This document shows positions 15,948 through 24,905 of a stretch of 57,554 bases of DNA, one piece after another (position 1 is the first letter of the stretch; every line of letters starts with the position of its first letter). The translations under genes and the position numbers were made by a program. The notes beneath the pieces are model-generated. The model did not search any database. It had not been told where the DNA came from and worked only from the letters and a program-made list of their open reading frames with translations. Origin of the DNA: Alcaligenaceae bacterium (lineage in GTDB: Bacteria; Pseudomonadota; Gammaproteobacteria; Burkholderiales; Burkholderiaceae_B); NCBI GenBank assembly GCA_947380655.1, contig CANCRX010000013.1:1-57554 (forward strand), in the 5' to 3' direction.

Positions 15948-17840
15948 TTACTTGGCACTTTTCAATTCGGTCGAAAAATCACCGACAATTTTAAAGAAGG
16001 TGTTGACCATCGCTTCCAGTGCATCATGCCCGATGCCACCATAAGCGTTGATATCCATCTCAATCACCGCTTCGTCTTTGTCGTTGACATAGGCACGCGC
16101 CCAACGGTTGCGGATGTTCCAGTCGTTCGCGACTTTTAGTGCGACAGGCTTATCGGGTGAGTAGGTGGCGCGCAGTAATACATCTTCGCAAGTAGGGTCG
16201 GTGCCGCAGCCAATGAAACTAATGTCGATTTTTGCTGCGCCTGAATTGCCCGGGCTGACCCTGAGTAGTGGATCACCTTGCTCATCCCGTGTTTCTTCAA
16301 AGTTAAAGTCAGCAGCGGTCAGGATGGTCGCGAGAACAGAGGGGTCAAGATGTTTGATTTCTGCAGTTTCATCGGGTCGGTCTTGTGCTGCAGATGTTTC
16401 TTCCATCATCCAGGTAGCCGCGATAGTTGAAGAGATATAGGTTTTTATTGCATCCATAGGAACAATATGCCCATTTACCTTGAGCACATCTTTTTCAAAT
16501 GAGAGGTTGCTGACAAAGTTTTCACCCTCCATTTTTCCAATTTTCATTTGCGCAGCGAGATCAAGCATGACCTTGATTTCTTTATCGGTTTGGGCTTTAG
16601 CTTGGGCGGGCGAGTTGCCTGTGTTTTGTATGTTTTGTGTAATCAGCGCTGAAACCATTGGGCGTGAAATCTCGAGCGCTGAAGTGATTGATTCGACTGG
16701 GTTACTGGCCAGACCGATCCCGTTGGAGGAGGCACTCGCGGGACCGAAGGCTGCGCTCAGATTAAATTTGCTAACGCCTTCAGGGGTTGTCCACAACAGC
16801 GGGTCAATGTGTAACCGAGGTTTTCCCTTGAGCAATGACTGCACACTCAACCAGAATTGTTTCAAGTCAGACGTTGTCACCAGATCTGCTTCCGGTGAAT
16901 TGTTGAGCGAGCGGGTTAACAGGCTGTTGTTCAGATCAATCAGTGATTTAAGTGCAATGCCATCAAGTTGGTCATAGGTGGCAGCGATGGAAATTTTTCC
17001 AAAATCTTTTTGATTGATTTTTATCGATCCAACTTCATGGTTAACTTGGCCGTCGAGCATCCTTGCTTTTTCGTTGAGTTTGAGTTGGCTGCGGAGCTTT
17101 TCCAGGCTCAGGGTGGGCTTTTCGAGTCTGGTGATCGTTAATTTTTCAATTGTTGCGCTACTCGTGCCGATATTCAGATCAAAGGAGCCGATCCGTGTGT
17201 CGGTTTTGATCTCGGCACCTTGTATGTCGATGCTCGACTTTCCATCGCTGACGTTGAGTGATTCGATTTTCAGTGTGCCTTGGGTTGAAGAAAAATCTGG
17301 TCCGATCGTTGCTCGAAGGCTGGCACCTCCAAATTTTGAACGCGTCGCTTCCTGGGTATAGTCGAGTGGACGGGCGTTCCACGTCAGAGTAGAAACTCCG
17401 TTCAAGTCGATGGATGTCTGGGCTTCAATGAAGGATTGTCCCGCTGAAGCACCGAATACTGCTTGCGTGTAGGGATTGGGCTCAAGGATCGTTTGCATAG
17501 CTGCCATGCTCAGTGCAAAGTGACCGCGCAGCAACTCTTTCGCTGGTAGAGGACCGTGTTGAATATGGTTAGTAAAAATAATTTCTGGTCGAATACTTGG
17601 ATCCTTTGATGAGGGAAAGCTCAGCACATAGGTTGCCTCACTGTTAAAGACACCGCGCGTGTAACTGGTCTGACTGATCTGAACTTGATCCGACCATTTT
17701 CTGGACAGGTGAGCGTTGAGCATCTCCACCGCACGTACTGTTTCCGTTTCCAAGCGAGCGCCTGCGTAGTAGCTTACGCCAGCATAGGCGGCGATCGCCA
17801 ATGCGAGAGCAGCACCCACAGCAATCAGTTTGCGATTCAT
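15948..17840 (-). CDS. YdgA-like DUF945 family protein
   Basis: Protein of 630 residues with a single N-terminal membrane anchor (residues 4-23) followed by a long periplasmic domain rich in beta structure, as in the YdgA/DUF945 family (E. coli YdgA is about 500 residues). Seen: the family start YYAGARLETETVRAVEMLNAHLS and later repeats of short amphipathic strands. The C-terminal 140 residues, with TAEIKHLDPSVL and a CGTDPTCEDVLL pair of cysteines, extend beyond the E. coli length. The role is unknown in the family; AsmA-like envelope functions have been suggested. Encoded just upstream of the cytochrome b561 gene. Confidence 0.8.
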   Translation of the reverse strand: MNRKLIAVGAALALAIAAYAGVSYYAGARLETETVRAVEMLNAHLSRKWSDQVQISQTSYTRGVFNSEATYVLSFPSSKDPSIRPEIIFTNHIQHGPLPAKELLRGHFALSMAAMQTILEPNPYTQAVFGASAGQSFIEAQTSIDLNGVSTLTWNARPLDYTQEATRSKFGGASLRATIGPDFSSTQGTLKIESLNVSDGKSSIDIQGAEIKTDTRIGSFDLNIGTSSATIEKLTITRLEKPTLSLEKLRSQLKLNEKARMLDGQVNHEVGSIKINQKDFGKISIAATYDQLDGIALKSLIDLNNSLLTRSLNNSPEADLVTTSDLKQFWLSVQSLLKGKPRLHIDPLLWTTPEGVSKFNLSAAFGPASASSNGIGLASNPVESITSALEISRPMVSALITQNIQNTGNSPAQAKAQTDKEIKVMLDLAAQMKIGKMEGENFVSNLSFEKDVLKVNGHIVPMDAIKTYISSTIAATWMMEETSAAQDRPDETAEIKHLDPSVLATILTAADFNFEETRDEQGDPLLRVSPGNSGAAKIDISFIGCGTDPTCEDVLLRATYSPDKPVALKVANDWNIRNRWARAYVNDKDEAVIEMDINAYGGIGHDALEAMVNTFFKIVGDFSTELKSAK

Positions 17841-17879
17841 ATTTATTATCCGTTTAAAACAAGTTCTGAGATCAGCCGG

Positions 17880-18362
17880 TCAGACGCGCCGCTGAAACTC
17901 AACTAGGTCGTATGCGAGTTCATTTTCAGGTGCCTGCGGTGTTCTTGAAGTCTCTATCCATAGCGAGTCATCGAGCGGTGCAAAAAATGCATCCCCTTCA
18001 ATATTTGCCTGCACCTCTGTGGCAATCACGCTGTCGGCTACAGCAAGTGCTTGTTGATAGATTTGCGCGCCACCAATGATGAAGGCTTGATCAGCATCTC
18101 GAACCAGGGCAAGCGCTGCCTCAAGGCTTGTCACACAGTCCGCACCTTCGATCACTCTGGACGCGTCACGCGTGATCACGATATTCTTTCGTCCGGGCAA
18201 TGGCCGACCCAGAGAATCCCAGGTTTTGCGTCCCATAATGATGGGACAGCCTAGCGTGGTGCGTTTGAAGTGCGCCAGATCCCCGGGTAATTTCCAGGGA
18301 AGCGTGTTGTCGCGACCAATTGTGCGATTCTTTGCGTAAGCAACAATCAGTTTGAGTCGCAT
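17880..18362 (-). CDS. folA: Dihydrofolate reductase
   Basis: Reduces dihydrofolate to tetrahydrofolate with NADPH. The 160-residue protein has the expected length and motifs: LIVAYAKNRTIGRDNTLPWKLP with the catalytic acid-containing loop, DLAHFKRTTLG (the Asp that protonates folate), GRKTWDSLG and GGAQIYQQAL for NADPH binding. Located 39 nt after thyA on the same strand, the classical pairing: ThyA makes dihydrofolate that FolA recycles. Confidence 0.97.
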   Translation of the reverse strand: MRLKLIVAYAKNRTIGRDNTLPWKLPGDLAHFKRTTLGCPIIMGRKTWDSLGRPLPGRKNIVITRDASRVIEGADCVTSLEAALALVRDADQAFIIGGAQIYQQALAVADSVIATEVQANIEGDAFFAPLDDSLWIETSRTPQAPENELAYDLVEFQRRV

Positions 18363-18401
18363 GAAAGCTGACCTTTTAAGATAAAACCGGACCGCAACGA
18401 A

Positions 18402-19196
18402 TTAGACCGCGACGGGTGCTTTGATGTGAGGATGATGTTCGTAATCTTCGATTAAAAAATCCTCATAGCGATAATCAAACAGAGAATCGGGTTTGCGTTG
18501 AATCACGAGTGTCGGATAGGGATGTGGTTCGCGTGATAACTGCAACTCCACCTGTTCAAAATGGTTGCTGTAAATATGACAGTCACCACCCGTCCAGACA
18601 AAATCCCCCACCTCCAGGCCGCATTGCTGCGCAACCATGTGGGTCAGCAGCGCATAGCTTGCGATATTGAAGGGCACGCCCAGAAAGATATCCGCACTTC
18701 GCTGATAGAGCTGACAGGATAGCTTGCCGTCTGCGACATAAAACTGGAAAAAAGCATGGCAGGGAGGTAGCGCCATGTTTTTAATTTCAGCGACGTTCCA
18801 TGCTGAAACAATCAGGCGGCGAGAGTCCGGCGTATTGCGGATCTGTTCGACAACCTGACTGATTTGATCGATATGACCACCGTCCGGTGTCGGCCACGAG
18901 CGCCATTGGACGCCATACACAGGTCCCAGATCGCCACTTGGACTGGCCCACTCATCCCAAATGGTGCAGCCGTTTTCTTGCAACCACTTGACGTTAGAGT
19001 CTCCTCGCAAAAACCAGAGCAGTTCGACAAAAATACTGCGTGTATGCAGTTTTTTTGTCGTGACCATCGGAAAGCCTTTAGACAGATCAAAACGCATTTG
19101 ATAGCCGAAAACAGAACGTGTGCCAGTCCCGGTGCGATCGGTTTTGTTCACGCCGTTTGTGTAGACATGACGCATAAAGGTTTCGTACTGATTCAT
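18402..19196 (-). CDS. thyA: Thymidylate synthase
   Basis: Methylates dUMP to dTMP using methylene-tetrahydrofolate. 264 residues, exactly the E. coli ThyA length. Seen: the substrate-phosphate Arg region DRTGTGTRSVFG, the active-site Cys in ALPPCHAFFQFYV, and the dUMP-binding block DIFLGVPFNIASYALL plus HIYSNHFEQV. Clustered with folA downstream and the OsmC-family gene upstream. Confidence 0.98.
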   Translation of the reverse strand: MNQYETFMRHVYTNGVNKTDRTGTGTRSVFGYQMRFDLSKGFPMVTTKKLHTRSIFVELLWFLRGDSNVKWLQENGCTIWDEWASPSGDLGPVYGVQWRSWPTPDGGHIDQISQVVEQIRNTPDSRRLIVSAWNVAEIKNMALPPCHAFFQFYVADGKLSCQLYQRSADIFLGVPFNIASYALLTHMVAQQCGLEVGDFVWTGGDCHIYSNHFEQVELQLSREPHPYPTLVIQRKPDSLFDYRYEDFLIEDYEHHPHIKAPVAV

Positions 19197-19217
19197 CTGC
19201 GGTGGTCTCTTGGAGGT

Positions 19218-19658
19218 CTATTCTGTTTTAGCTGCTGCGGTGTCGATGATTTCTGCTGACCAGGTGATTGCCGCTGTGTGTGCAAGCATCGCCGAGGCAG
19301 AGCAGTATTTTTCGTGAGACAGGCTGATCGCGCGCTCAACTGCCGCGCGCGGGAGGTTTGCGCCCGTCACGGTAAAGACGAAGTGAATGCTGGTGAAAAC
19401 CTTGGGGTCCACCTCGGCGCGCTCAGCGATGAGCTTGACCGAGCAGCCCGTGACGGCGTGGCGTCCGCGTTTTAGGATTAAGACGACATCGAAAGCCGTA
19501 CAGCCACCCGTACCAACCAAAACCATTTCCATCGGGCGCGGGGCAAGATTATGACCGCCACCCTCGGGGGCTCCGTCCATTGCGGTAATGTGCCCCGTCC
19601 CAGTTTGAGCAACGAAGAGCATGCCATCTGGACCGCCCCAGTCTATTTTGACTTCCAT
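19218..19658 (-). CDS. OsmC/Ohr family peroxidase-like protein
   Basis: Protein of 146 residues with the two redox cysteines of the family, in GTGGCTAFD and VTGCSVKL, and the helix-capping FTVTGANLP segment. Members reduce organic peroxides; the YhfA-like subgroup has an uncertain substrate. The frame is open to 19682, but the ATG at 19658 has GGAG 7 nt before it and gives the normal N-terminus MEVKIDWGG. Reads toward thyA with a 21-nt gap. Confidence 0.88.
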   Translation of the reverse strand: MEVKIDWGGPDGMLFVAQTGTGHITAMDGAPEGGGHNLAPRPMEMVLVGTGGCTAFDVVLILKRGRHAVTGCSVKLIAERAEVDPKVFTSIHFVFTVTGANLPRAAVERAISLSHEKYCSASAMLAHTAAITWSAEIIDTAAAKTE

Positions 19659-19842
19659 CCTGATTCTCCGGCTGTAAAGCAAGAATGATAATCGCTATTT
19701 AACCCCGAAATCCCTGAATTTGCCGCTCGGTCTAAAATCAAAAATTGTGTCTGGCCTTTGGTCATGCTGCAGCCTGCCTTTCCAATTGCGCTGCGTTGGC
19801 TAGCGAGACCCATATAGCTATTTAGGATGAATTGGAGTTTTG

Positions 19843-20529
19843 ATGCCGCATTCTTCTGTCACCCCCGTATATCGCCCCCGTTTTGTGCGCCGTCAGCACT
19901 GGTTTGATCCCTGGATCGAAGAGTTCGACGCTTCACTTCAAGTATTGTCTGGCGCCTCGTATGCCTCACGTGCGAACCCTGCAGGCCACTCGCATGCACA
20001 GGACTTGCCAGCGCTTACCCAGCAGGAGCAGCAGCACGCTGCGGGGTTGATGCGTATCAATCAGGTGGGCGAGGTCTGTGCGCAGGCCCTTTACCGTGGC
20101 CAGGCGGCTGCGTGCTCGGACACTGCAACGATCACGCTTTTGCAACAAGCGGCCGCCGAGGAGGTCGATCATCTGGCCTGGTGTAATCAGCGCCTGAAAG
20201 AGTTGCATAGTCGGCCTAGCTTGCTCAATCCTGCCTGGTACGCGGGGTCTTTTGCTTTGGGTTTGCTGGCAGGGCGTGCGGGTGTTGCGCGTAGCTTAGG
20301 GTTTATGGCGGAGACAGAACGGCAGGTTGAGGCCCATCTGCAAGACCATCTGAATCAATTGCCTCAACACGACCTGCGGTCACGCGCCATTGTTGAGCAG
20401 ATGAAAAACGATGAAATCCAGCACCGTGTGACAGCCCAGACCAACGGCGCTCAGGAATTACCTGGAGTCATTAAGCGAATCATGACGGTGATGTCCAAGG
20501 TAATGACTAGCACTGCCTATCGAATTTGA
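19843..20529 (+). CDS. coq7: Demethoxyubiquinone hydroxylase (Coq7)
   Basis: Di-iron monooxygenase of the last hydroxylation in ubiquinone synthesis, membrane-associated. The 228-residue protein has the Coq7 carboxylate motifs: MRINQVGEVCAQALYRGQ (first Glu), AEEVDHLAW (E-x2-H), AETERQVEAHL and MKNDEIQH (E-x2-H). Start: the frame opens with a TTG at 19840, but the adjacent ATG at 19843 has GGAG at the right distance. Coq7 rather than UbiF is common in betaproteobacteria. Transcribed alone, with a terminator about 90 nt downstream. Confidence 0.96.
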   Translation: MPHSSVTPVYRPRFVRRQHWFDPWIEEFDASLQVLSGASYASRANPAGHSHAQDLPALTQQEQQHAAGLMRINQVGEVCAQALYRGQAAACSDTATITLLQQAAAEEVDHLAWCNQRLKELHSRPSLLNPAWYAGSFALGLLAGRAGVARSLGFMAETERQVEAHLQDHLNQLPQHDLRSRAIVEQMKNDEIQHRVTAQTNGAQELPGVIKRIMTVMSKVMTSTAYRI

Positions 20530-20619
20530 TCCAAGGGTATATAAATTTGTTTCTTGACTGAAGATACCGCTCAATCAGAAGCAAAACACTGTAATCAATG
20601 AGTCTTTGAAATCTGTATC

Positions 20620-20652
20620 GTGTTGTTGCGCCGCACAAAAACAACACTTTTT
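20620..20652 (+). terminator. Probable intrinsic terminator after coq7
   Basis: Perfect 8-bp stem GTGTTGTT / AACAACAC with a 12-nt GC-containing loop, followed by TTTTT. It lies 91 nt beyond the coq7 stop on the same strand. The stem is only moderately GC-rich, so efficiency is uncertain. Confidence 0.65.
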
Positions 20653-20702
20653 GGACTTTCTCCTAGCAAAACTACCGAAATTTAGTGGTTTAAAGAAAGT
20701 TC

Positions 20703-20731
20703 TTGCAACGCACCAATAAATATTCTATGAT
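20703..20731 (+). promoter_or_regulatory. Sigma-70-like promoter in the coq7 - wbpO intergenic region
   Basis: TTGCAA at 20703-20708 and TATGAT at 20726-20731 are separated by 17 nt, a good match to the consensus (TTGACA/TATAAT). It predicts a start near 20738, about 260 nt before the sugar dehydrogenase gene and upstream of a strong terminator hairpin. Confidence 0.6.
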
Positions 20732-20737
20732 TCGTTT

Positions 20738-20905
20738 ATGGAAGCTAAGTTAATAGTGTTTTAACTTTGAGTGCTTAATGAAATATTGTTTAAGCCTCAG
20801 TTACCTCGCTAAGAGATCATTCTCCTTAACTTGCCACGATTGTCTCCTCCACCCTCCTCTTTTGGTGGATTTAGCCCAAGACTGCAAAGTCTTGGGCTTT
20901 TTTTT
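20738..20905 (+). ncRNA. Candidate small RNA or attenuator leader
   Basis: A transcript from the predicted promoter to the terminator would be about 168 nt and contains no credible gene. It carries a pyrimidine-rich stretch (TCTCCTCCACCCTCCTCT at 20843-20860) with two CCTCC words complementary to Shine-Dalgarno sequences, a small hairpin (TCCACC 20848-20853 with GGTGGA 20864-20869), and the 3' terminator hairpin. This is how many Hfq-type or anti-SD small RNAs look. Alternatively it is the 5' leader of the nucleotide-sugar operon, ended conditionally by the hairpin. No match to a known RNA family was recognised. Confidence 0.45.
20873..20905 (+). terminator. Strong intrinsic terminator
   Basis: Perfect 11-bp stem AGCCCAAGACT / AGTCTTGGGCT closed by the tetraloop GCAA and followed by a run of eight T (20898-20905). 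It is about 340 nt beyond coq7, too far to be that gene's own terminator, and 91 nt before the sugar dehydrogenase start. Confidence 0.9.
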
Positions 20906-20996
20906 GTCAATTTTTTGTATTAAGTCCTGAGGCGTTAGATCAATTAAACTATTAACGCTGTGGGTCGGCATTCAATGTTGTAACGGAGAACGTATT

Positions 20997-22271
20997 TTGC
21001 AAATTGATCGAGTCAGAATCGCTGTTGTGGGCCTTGGGTATGTTGGGCTGCCTTTAGCGGTTGAATTCGGCAAAAAAATGCCTGTAATTGGATTTGATAT
21101 CAATCGTGCCCGTGTCGATGAATTGAAAGGCGGGCACGACCATACGCTCGAAGTCGATGCTGTCGAATTAGCCACCGCGGTAAAACTCGCTTTTACCACC
21201 GAGTTAAGCGAGCTCGCACGGGCTAATTTTTATATAGTGACGGTTCCCACGCCCATCGATCGTTATAAAAACCCTGATCTGACTCCCTTGATCAAGGCCA
21301 GCGAGACCATCGGTCAGGTCCTCAAAGCGGGTGATATCGTTGTGTATGAATCAACGGTTTATCCCGGTGCGACAGAGGAAGATTGCGTGCCAGTGCTTGA
21401 GCGCGTTTCCGGACTGAAATTCAATCAGGATTTTTTTGCCGGCTATAGCCCAGAACGAATCAATCCAGGTGATAAAGCCCATCGCGTGAGCACCATCAAA
21501 AAAGTGACTTCTGGTTCAACGCCTGAGGTGGCTCTATTAGTGGATGAGGTCTATCGACAAATTATTGTGGCGGGTACGCACCGGGCGTCAAGTATCCGAG
21601 TGGCCGAAGCGGCAAAAGTCATTGAAAATACTCAGCGCGACGTCAATATCGCGTTGATCAATGAATTGGCCTTGATCTTCAACAAGATGGGGATCGATAC
21701 CGAGGCAGTGCTTGAAGCCGCAGGAACGAAGTGGAATTTTTTACCTTTCCGCCCGGGTCTGGTGGGTGGGCACTGCATTGGTGTCGATCCGTACTACCTG
21801 ACACATAAAGCACAGTCGATTGGCTATCACCCCGAAATCATTCTGGCGGGGCGCAGGCTCAATGACTCGATGGGTTCTTACGTCGTGACGCAGTTGGTCA
21901 AGCGTATGACGCAGCGAGGCATACAAGTCAAAGATGCAAAAATTTTAGTGATGGGTCTGACGTTCAAAGAAAACTGTCCAGATCTGCGCAATACGCGTGT
22001 TGTTGATATCGTGCACGAATTGCAGGATTATCACGTTGCGGTTGATGTGTATGACCCCTGGGTCGAGGTTCAAGAAGCTCAGCACGAGTATTCCATTACT
22101 CCCATCACAACACTTCAGTCAGGAACCTATGACGCAGTGGTCATTGCTGTGGCGCATGGTCAGTTTGTCACCATGGGTGTGGATAAAATTCGCGCGCTCT
22201 GTAAACCAGACCATGTTGTATATGACTTGAAATATCTATTCCCGGCTGACCAGACAGACATGCGGCTCTGA
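20997..22271 (+). CDS. UDP-N-acetylhexosamine 6-dehydrogenase (WbpO/TviB-like)
   Basis: NAD-dependent nucleotide-sugar dehydrogenase of 424 residues. Seen: Rossmann motif AVVGLGYVGLPLAVEFG at residues 9-25, the catalytic Cys in LVGGHCIGVDPYYL (about residue 260), and the third domain with VMGLTFKENCPDLRNT. This subgroup, with LPLAVEFGKK and the GFDIN segment, corresponds to TviB/WbpO, which oxidise UDP-GlcNAc/UDP-GalNAc to the uronate for capsule or O-antigen. The start is a TTG with GGAG 9 nt upstream. It leads the pair with the epimerase gene 24 nt downstream, giving a route to UDP-GalNAcA. Confidence 0.9.
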   Translation: MQIDRVRIAVVGLGYVGLPLAVEFGKKMPVIGFDINRARVDELKGGHDHTLEVDAVELATAVKLAFTTELSELARANFYIVTVPTPIDRYKNPDLTPLIKASETIGQVLKAGDIVVYESTVYPGATEEDCVPVLERVSGLKFNQDFFAGYSPERINPGDKAHRVSTIKKVTSGSTPEVALLVDEVYRQIIVAGTHRASSIRVAEAAKVIENTQRDVNIALINELALIFNKMGIDTEAVLEAAGTKWNFLPFRPGLVGGHCIGVDPYYLTHKAQSIGYHPEIILAGRRLNDSMGSYVVTQLVKRMTQRGIQVKDAKILVMGLTFKENCPDLRNTRVVDIVHELQDYHVAVDVYDPWVEVQEAQHEYSITPITTLQSGTYDAVVIAVAHGQFVTMGVDKIRALCKPDHVVYDLKYLFPADQTDMRL

Positions 22272-22295
22272 TTGCCTATCTTTAGAGAGCTCCGT

Positions 22296-23321
22296 ATGAC
22301 GAGTCGTTATGAGCAGGTAAAAAATGAACTATGCGCTCAACCACGCAAGTGGCTGGTGACGGGTTGCGCAGGATTCATTGGTTCGAACTTGATTGAAACC
22401 TTGCTGAGTTTGAATCAGACCGTTGTAGGTTTGGATAATTTCGCAACGGGCTATCAGCATAATCTTGATGAAGTTCGAGCCTCGGTCACTGCGGCCCAGT
22501 GGGCCCGATTTACTTTTATACAAGGTGATATTCGTCACCCAGAAACCTGTGCGCAGGCGGCCCAGAGCGTGGATTTTATTTTGCATCAGGCTGCGTTGGG
22601 CTCGGTGCCGCGTTCTATCGCTGACCCTGTCACCACCAACGATGTCAATATTTCCGGTTTCCTGAACATGCTTGTCGCAGCACGAGAGGCAAAGGTTTCT
22701 GCTTTTGTATTTGCCGCTTCGAGTTCGACCTATGGTGATCATCCGGCTTTACCCAAGGTCGAGGATCAAATCGGTAAACCCTTATCACCTTATGCTGTCA
22801 CAAAATATGTCAACGAGTTATATGCTGATGTTTTCGCCAGAACCTATGGATTGAAGAGCGCGGGGTTGAGATATTTCAACGTTTTCGGTAAGCGTCAGGA
22901 TCCCGATGGTGCCTACGCGGCCGTGATTCCGAAATGGATTGCCGCGATGATTCGTGGCGATGACGTCTTGATTAATGGTGATGGTGAAACAAGCCGAGAT
23001 TTTTGTTTTGTAGAAAATGCGGTACAGGCCAATATTCTTGCAGCGATTGCTTCAGAACAAGGCTTGAACCAGATTTATAACGTCGCAGTCAATGCACGAA
23101 CCAGTCTGAATACTTTGTTTGAATATTTGGCTGCAACGCTTGGCAAACACCAGATTCAGTACACCAAATCGCCTGTATACAGGGATTTCAGGGCCGGGGA
23201 TGTACGCCACTCCCAGGCAGACATCAGTAAAGCGCAAAACTTGTTGGGTTATGCACCCACACATACTATTTTGCAGGGACTAGAGGTGGCGATGCCTTGG
23301 TATGTGGGATTTTTGAAATAG
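22296..23321 (+). CDS. UDP-N-acetylglucosamine 4-epimerase (WbpP/TviC-like)
   Basis: Short-chain dehydrogenase-type epimerase of 341 residues, the length of P. aeruginosa WbpP. Seen: NAD-binding TGCAGFIGSNL, catalytic Ser in FAASSSTYGDHP and Y-x3-K in SPYAVTKYVNE, plus HQAALGSVPRSI, characteristic of the WbpP/TviC group that prefers N-acetylated sugars. The open frame begins at 22272, but the ATG at 22296 with AGAGAG six bases before it yields the family N-terminus. Encoded directly after the dehydrogenase gene; the two should supply UDP-GalNAcA for surface glycan. Converges with pgi, 2 nt apart. Confidence 0.9.
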   Translation: MTSRYEQVKNELCAQPRKWLVTGCAGFIGSNLIETLLSLNQTVVGLDNFATGYQHNLDEVRASVTAAQWARFTFIQGDIRHPETCAQAAQSVDFILHQAALGSVPRSIADPVTTNDVNISGFLNMLVAAREAKVSAFVFAASSSTYGDHPALPKVEDQIGKPLSPYAVTKYVNELYADVFARTYGLKSAGLRYFNVFGKRQDPDGAYAAVIPKWIAAMIRGDDVLINGDGETSRDFCFVENAVQANILAAIASEQGLNQIYNVAVNARTSLNTLFEYLAATLGKHQIQYTKSPVYRDFRAGDVRHSQADISKAQNLLGYAPTHTILQGLEVAMPWYVGFLK

Positions 23322-23323
23322 CC

Positions 23324-24889
23324 CTAACCGCTTGCCAATTCACGGACCCAGTGTGCGGTCGACGGATCATAGGGGCTGACGTCCGGATCGCTGCCTAGCG
23401 CGTCTAAGCGGCGTTCGATATCCCCAGCCAGTCGCTTGCCAAACTCCACGCCCCATTGATCAAAGGGGTTGATCCCCCAGATCACCGCCTCGACAAAAAC
23501 TTTGTGCTCGTACAGTGCGAGCAATGCACCGAGTTGTCTGGCGTCCAGTCGAGGCAGCACAATCAGCGTCGAGGGTCTGCCACCTGGGTGAACACGATGC
23601 TTAGCAAGGAGTGCTGCGCGCTCGGGATCAGAGACTGTTTTTTTGACCTCGTTGAGCGCCTTCTCGAATGATTTGCCTTCAAGCAAGGCGGCACGTTGCG
23701 CCAGACAGTTCGCGACAAGCAGTCTGTGATGACGGGTATGACGGTGGTCAGGTTTCGCACACAAAATAAAATCTACTGGCGCACCCGTGCCGTCCTGATG
23801 CAACCACTGGAAAAAGGTATGTTGACTATCTGTTCCGGGCATTCCCCACACAACCGGGCTGCTAGGAACGTCTAGCGTTTCACCATTGCGCATCGTGGAC
23901 TTTCCCAATGACTCCATCTCAAGTTGTTGCAGCCACGGGACCAGATTACGCAGACGCGCATCATAGGGACACAGTGCAAACGAGGCATAACCCAGCACGC
24001 TACAGTTGACCACGCCACTCAGCGCCATTTGCACGGGGGCATTTTGCTCGATCGGTGCATGCAGGAAGTGGTCGTCCATGGCTGCGGCACCCGCCAGCAT
24101 TTCGTTCAGGACGTCCTGACCTAAACCCAAGGCGATGGGTAATCCAATTGATGACCAGATTGAGTAGCGACCGCCTACCCAATCCCAAAATTCAAAAATA
24201 TTCTCGTCACTGATGCCGAACTCTTGCGCTGCCCGACGATTGGCGGTGACGGCAACAAAGCGGTCTAGCGGGTTTTCTACACCACCGGCGCGTAACCAAT
24301 CTATTGCGCAGGCTGCATTGGCGAGTGACTCAATGGTTGTGAAAGATTTTGAGGAAACGATAATCAGTGTATCGAGTGGATCCAGGCCTTCGAGCGCCGC
24401 CGTGATTGCATGTGCGTCAACATTCGAAGCAAAACGTATTGTTCGGCGACCTGCGCCGCCCTGCAGTGAGTCGACTGCCAGGCGGGGGCCCCAGTCGCTG
24501 CCACCGATACCTAGGTGCACGACATTGCGATACAGGTTTTGTGAGTTGGCCTGTTCGATGAAATTTGCCAGACGAGCCTGCTCGGTGCGAATCGCCTCGG
24601 CGACACCCGAGGGAGGGTTTTCAGCTCTTAATGCCGTATGCCAGGCCGGACGGTTTTCAGTCCAGTTGGCTGGCCCGCCTTCAAACAAATCCTTGCGTGC
24701 CGCCTCAAAGCCTTGCTGCGCCAGCAGCGCTTGCGAAGCATGGGCGAGGGCAGGTGAGTTGCGTTGCGTACTCAGGTCTACATCCAGATCGGCTGCGCGC
24801 ACAATCCGCAGTACGTCCAAGGACAAGGGACTTTCGAGGGCGGCTTTGGAAAACGCGATCCAGGCTGGACTGGTTGACAACGGGCTCAT
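23324..24889 (-). CDS. pgi: Glucose-6-phosphate isomerase
   Basis: Interconverts glucose 6-phosphate and fructose 6-phosphate in the cytoplasm. The 521-residue protein carries the family signatures: HLGIGGSDWGPRLAVDSL, ISSKSFTT-like VSSKSFTTIES, the catalytic Glu region NGETLDVPSSPVVWG, and the C-terminal GLNPFDQWGVE-type segment (IWGINPFDQWGVEFGK). Placed 16 nt after the phosphohexomutase gene on the same strand, so both probably share a transcript that balances hexose phosphates and nucleotide sugars. Confidence 0.97.
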   Translation of the reverse strand: MSPLSTSPAWIAFSKAALESPLSLDVLRIVRAADLDVDLSTQRNSPALAHASQALLAQQGFEAARKDLFEGGPANWTENRPAWHTALRAENPPSGVAEAIRTEQARLANFIEQANSQNLYRNVVHLGIGGSDWGPRLAVDSLQGGAGRRTIRFASNVDAHAITAALEGLDPLDTLIIVSSKSFTTIESLANAACAIDWLRAGGVENPLDRFVAVTANRRAAQEFGISDENIFEFWDWVGGRYSIWSSIGLPIALGLGQDVLNEMLAGAAAMDDHFLHAPIEQNAPVQMALSGVVNCSVLGYASFALCPYDARLRNLVPWLQQLEMESLGKSTMRNGETLDVPSSPVVWGMPGTDSQHTFFQWLHQDGTGAPVDFILCAKPDHRHTRHHRLLVANCLAQRAALLEGKSFEKALNEVKKTVSDPERAALLAKHRVHPGGRPSTLIVLPRLDARQLGALLALYEHKVFVEAVIWGINPFDQWGVEFGKRLAGDIERRLDALGSDPDVSPYDPSTAHWVRELASG

Positions 24890-24905
24890 GGGTGTGTGGT
24901 GCTGC

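Noticed and set aside
20738..20764. Leaderless 8-codon reading frame at the predicted start of the candidate small RNA
   Set aside because: Too short to judge, no conservation data, and the exact transcription start is only predicted.
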